NCBI RefSeq assembly: GCF_025398735.1
Contig: NZ_CP104694.1
Span: 237,501-301,500, forward strand
DNA length: 64,000 bases
Reading direction: 5' to 3'
Source: Tahibacter amnicola
Lineage (GTDB): Bacteria > Pseudomonadota > Gammaproteobacteria > Xanthomonadales > Rhodanobacteraceae
Below, one piece after another: positions 62,238 through 64,000 of the stretch. Both the position numbers and the translations under genes were made by a program. The notes beneath the pieces were generated by a model, which saw nothing but the letters and a program-made list of their open reading frames with translations, was not told the DNA's origin and searched no databases. Positions within the stretch are counted from its first letter, which is position 1. Every line of letters begins with the position of its first letter.

Positions 62238-64000
62238 TCACCGTGCCGTTGTGGCGCTACAGCCGGCCAGCCAGCGTGTCACCAGGCGCCGCTGCCACGG
62301 TGCGAGGTTTCGCGCGGTGAGATGGGGCTCCAGCTGGGCGCGTTCGCGCAAGGGCGTTTGCCGCAGGGCGCAGCGTGCCCTTTCCAGCGCAACCTGCTCC
62401 ACATGGGGCTGCGGTTCGACCGGTGCCCCGCTGCCGCGCGCGGCGACCACGGCTTCCAGCTGGGGCAACGCCTGTGCGTAGTCGCCCTTTTCGACCTGGA
62501 TGATGCCGATCAGGCCCTGTGCATCGGTCGTGATGCCATGACCAGGCGGCAGGCCTTTGCTGGCGAGGGTGTACGCGGCGTCGGCCGCGGCCGCGGCCGT
62601 GGCGAGGTCGCCCTGCGCCAGGGCGATTTCGGCGCGGTCGTTGTAGAGAGACGCCAGCTCCGGGTGTGCCTTGCCCCAGAAGGTTTCGCCCTTTGCCATC
62701 TGCGCATCGATCCGCTCGCGCGCTTCGTCGGGGCGTTCGTTGCACAAGGCCGCCCACGCGAGATTGCGCCCGATCAGGATGTCCTCGGCCGGATTGGGCG
62801 CCCGGCGGCGTGGCGTGGCCTCCTGCGCCATCCGCAGCCAGTTTTCGCCGCGCTGGCACTCGCCCGCGTTGAGGGCCAGCCCTGCGGCGTTGTTGAGGCC
62901 GAGGATGTAGCGCTCCATGTTGGTGTACTCGTTGAGGCGATGCACCCGTTCGAAGATCGGCCAGGATTTTTCCGCCTCGCCGATGAGGTAATAGCCGATC
63001 GCCAGGTTGCCGATCTGGGCAAGATAGAGATCGCTGTCCGTCTCGCCGATCGATTCAAGCAGCTTCACCCCTTCCTGCGTATGCGCGTGGAACGCCTTCG
63101 GATCATCCAGGTGGTAGGACTCGCCAGCGACGGAACGCAGCGCATCTGCCTGCGCCATGACATCGCCCTGGTCGCCCGCGGCCTGTGCGGCGCGGGTGGA
63201 GAGATCGCGCGCCTTCGGGTGGTCTCCCAGCTCGCAGTGCACGCGCGCCACCGCCAGCAGCAGGGGAACCAGGCTGCGTGCGTCGCCGCCGCGGGCGAGC
63301 TTGTCCTGCAGTGACCGGGTGCCCTGGTCGAGCATCTCGCGTACGCTCACGTCGCCGCTGCTCGTCTTGTTGGGCGTCGCGACGCGAAACAGCGTCACCA
63401 GGTAGTTGGCGACGGCCTTGGTCTTCTCGTGTTCGCGCCGGGTGCGCTCGAGCAGGCGATCCTGCTGCACGATGTGGAAAATGGCAAATGTCGACATGGC
63501 GACAATGCCCAGAACGACCGGCCACCGCCGCCGCAACCAGGCCTTGGCGCGATAGCCCCGCTCGCCGCGTCGCGCGTCGACGGCCTGGCGTGCGAGCCAG
63601 CGCGCGAGGTCGGCGGCGAGCGCCCCGGCGCTGGCGTAGCGCTCCTCCGGACGTTTGCGCAGGGCCATGGCACAGATCGCATCGAGGTCGGCATCCACAC
63701 CGCGCAGCCGGCTCAGGCGCGAGGGCGCTTCGGCCTCCCGCGTGAGGATCGCGCTGATCAGTGCCTTCGGGTCATCCACGTCACCGTGTGGCGAGGCGCC
63801 GGTGAGCAGTTCGTAGAGCACCGCGCCCAAAGCGTAGACGTCGCAGGCGACGCCGGCATCCTGCCCTTCCGGCGACAACTGTTCCGGCGCGGCGTAGCGC
63901 AGCGTGAGCGGGCCGACCCCATCGGTGGTGATGGCCTCTTCGACCAGGAACCGCGCGATGCCGAAGTCGAGCAGCTGGGGCCTGCCATCGCGGTCGACCA
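62238..64000 (-). CDS. Serine/threonine protein kinase with TPR-like C-terminal region (5' end outside window)
   Basis: Hanks-type kinase; the visible part begins in the activation region with LLDFGIARFL (DFG) and LRYAAPEQLSPEG (APE-type), then the helical lobe (ACDVYALGAVLYELLTGASP; RKRPEERYASAGALAADLARWL). One membrane helix (RWPVVLGIVAMSTFAIFHIV) separates the cytoplasmic kinase from a periplasmic-type TPR-like region of about 430 residues. The HRD catalytic loop lies off the edge. Typical of Xanthomonadales and Myxococcota TPR-kinases; it ends 18 bases from the hybrid kinase stop (convergent). Confidence 0.9.
   Translation of the reverse strand, partial: VDRDGRPQLLDFGIARFLVEEAITTDGVGPLTLRYAAPEQLSPEGQDAGVACDVYALGAVLYELLTGASPHGDVDDPKALISAILTREAEAPSRLSRLRGVDADLDAICAMALRKRPEERYASAGALAADLARWLARQAVDARRGERGYRAKAWLRRRWPVVLGIVAMSTFAIFHIVQQDRLLERTRREHEKTKAVANYLVTLFRVATPNKTSSGDVSVREMLDQGTRSLQDKLARGGDARSLVPLLLAVARVHCELGDHPKARDLSTRAAQAAGDQGDVMAQADALRSVAGESYHLDDPKAFHAHTQEGVKLLESIGETDSDLYLAQIGNLAIGYYLIGEAEKSWPIFERVHRLNEYTNMERYILGLNNAAGLALNAGECQRGENWLRMAQEATPRRRAPNPAEDILIGRNLAWAALCNERPDEARERIDAQMAKGETFWGKAHPELASLYNDRAEIALAQGDLATAAAAADAAYTLASKGLPPGHGITTDAQGLIGIIQVEKGDYAQALPQLEAVVAARGSGAPVEPQPHVEQVALERARCALRQTPLRERAQLEPHLTARNLAPWQRRLVTRWLAGCSATTAR

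Overview
The window is high-GC chromosomal DNA of a gammaproteobacterium. The order pyrE - DUF4124 gene - algC-type phosphomannomutase with a fused membrane domain - dut - coaBC - radC, and the tyrS / M23 peptidase / anmK neighbourhood, are typical of the Xanthomonadales (Lysobacterales). A Rhodanobacteraceae-like or Lysobacter-like free-living species is the best guess; I cannot name a genus from the sequence alone. No tRNA, rRNA or CRISPR array was seen.

Layout. 1-6.1 kb: tyrS (cut by the window edge) and envelope genes (M23 endopeptidase, anmK, AmpG-like permease) with a small ribbon-helix-helix gene and xthA. 6.1-12.5 kb: a LytS/LytTR-type two-component system followed by an RND efflux pump (inner-membrane protein, then adaptor); the pump gene carries a one-base frameshift. 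12.7-21.5 kb: housekeeping block (pyrE, algC, dut, coaBC, radC, an HD-type protein, folE, an acetyltransferase). 21.5-24 kb: ntrBC with an NtrC-like site upstream of ntrB. 25-31.3 kb: a large secreted metalloprotease, a Tim44-like protein, the ohrR-ohr peroxide module and a beta-ureidopropionase-like amidohydrolase. 31.3-42.7 kb: an accessory island holding an RHS/YD-repeat locus whose 3' end is cut by insertion sequences, a degraded second RHS fragment, a TPR gene and at least four insertion-sequence pieces. 43-44.1 kb: a frameshifted di-heme peroxidase.

44.2-53.4 kb: a six-gene envelope-stress-type operon (DUF2170, PspA-like coiled coil, unknown 119-residue protein, YqiJ/NfeD-like membrane protein, YqiK flotillin, 1691-residue AAA ATPase) behind a tandem palindromic operator. 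53.5-57.1 kb: the most notable locus. A methylase of the borosin (OphMA/SonM) family is followed by an acetyltransferase and a 91-residue protein that looks like the separate precursor peptide of a 'split' borosin RiPP pathway, and that precursor is in turn closely followed by a TPR-GGDEF diguanylate cyclase gene. 57.3-64 kb: an HU-like protein with a lysine/alanine tail, a small unknown protein, a large hybrid histidine kinase and the C-terminal part of a Ser/Thr kinase with a TPR region.

Three separate genes or ORFs (RND pump, di-heme peroxidase, IS3 orfA) each lack one base in or next to a homopolymer run. This may mean real decay, programmed slippage (IS element) or a consensus error in the assembly.
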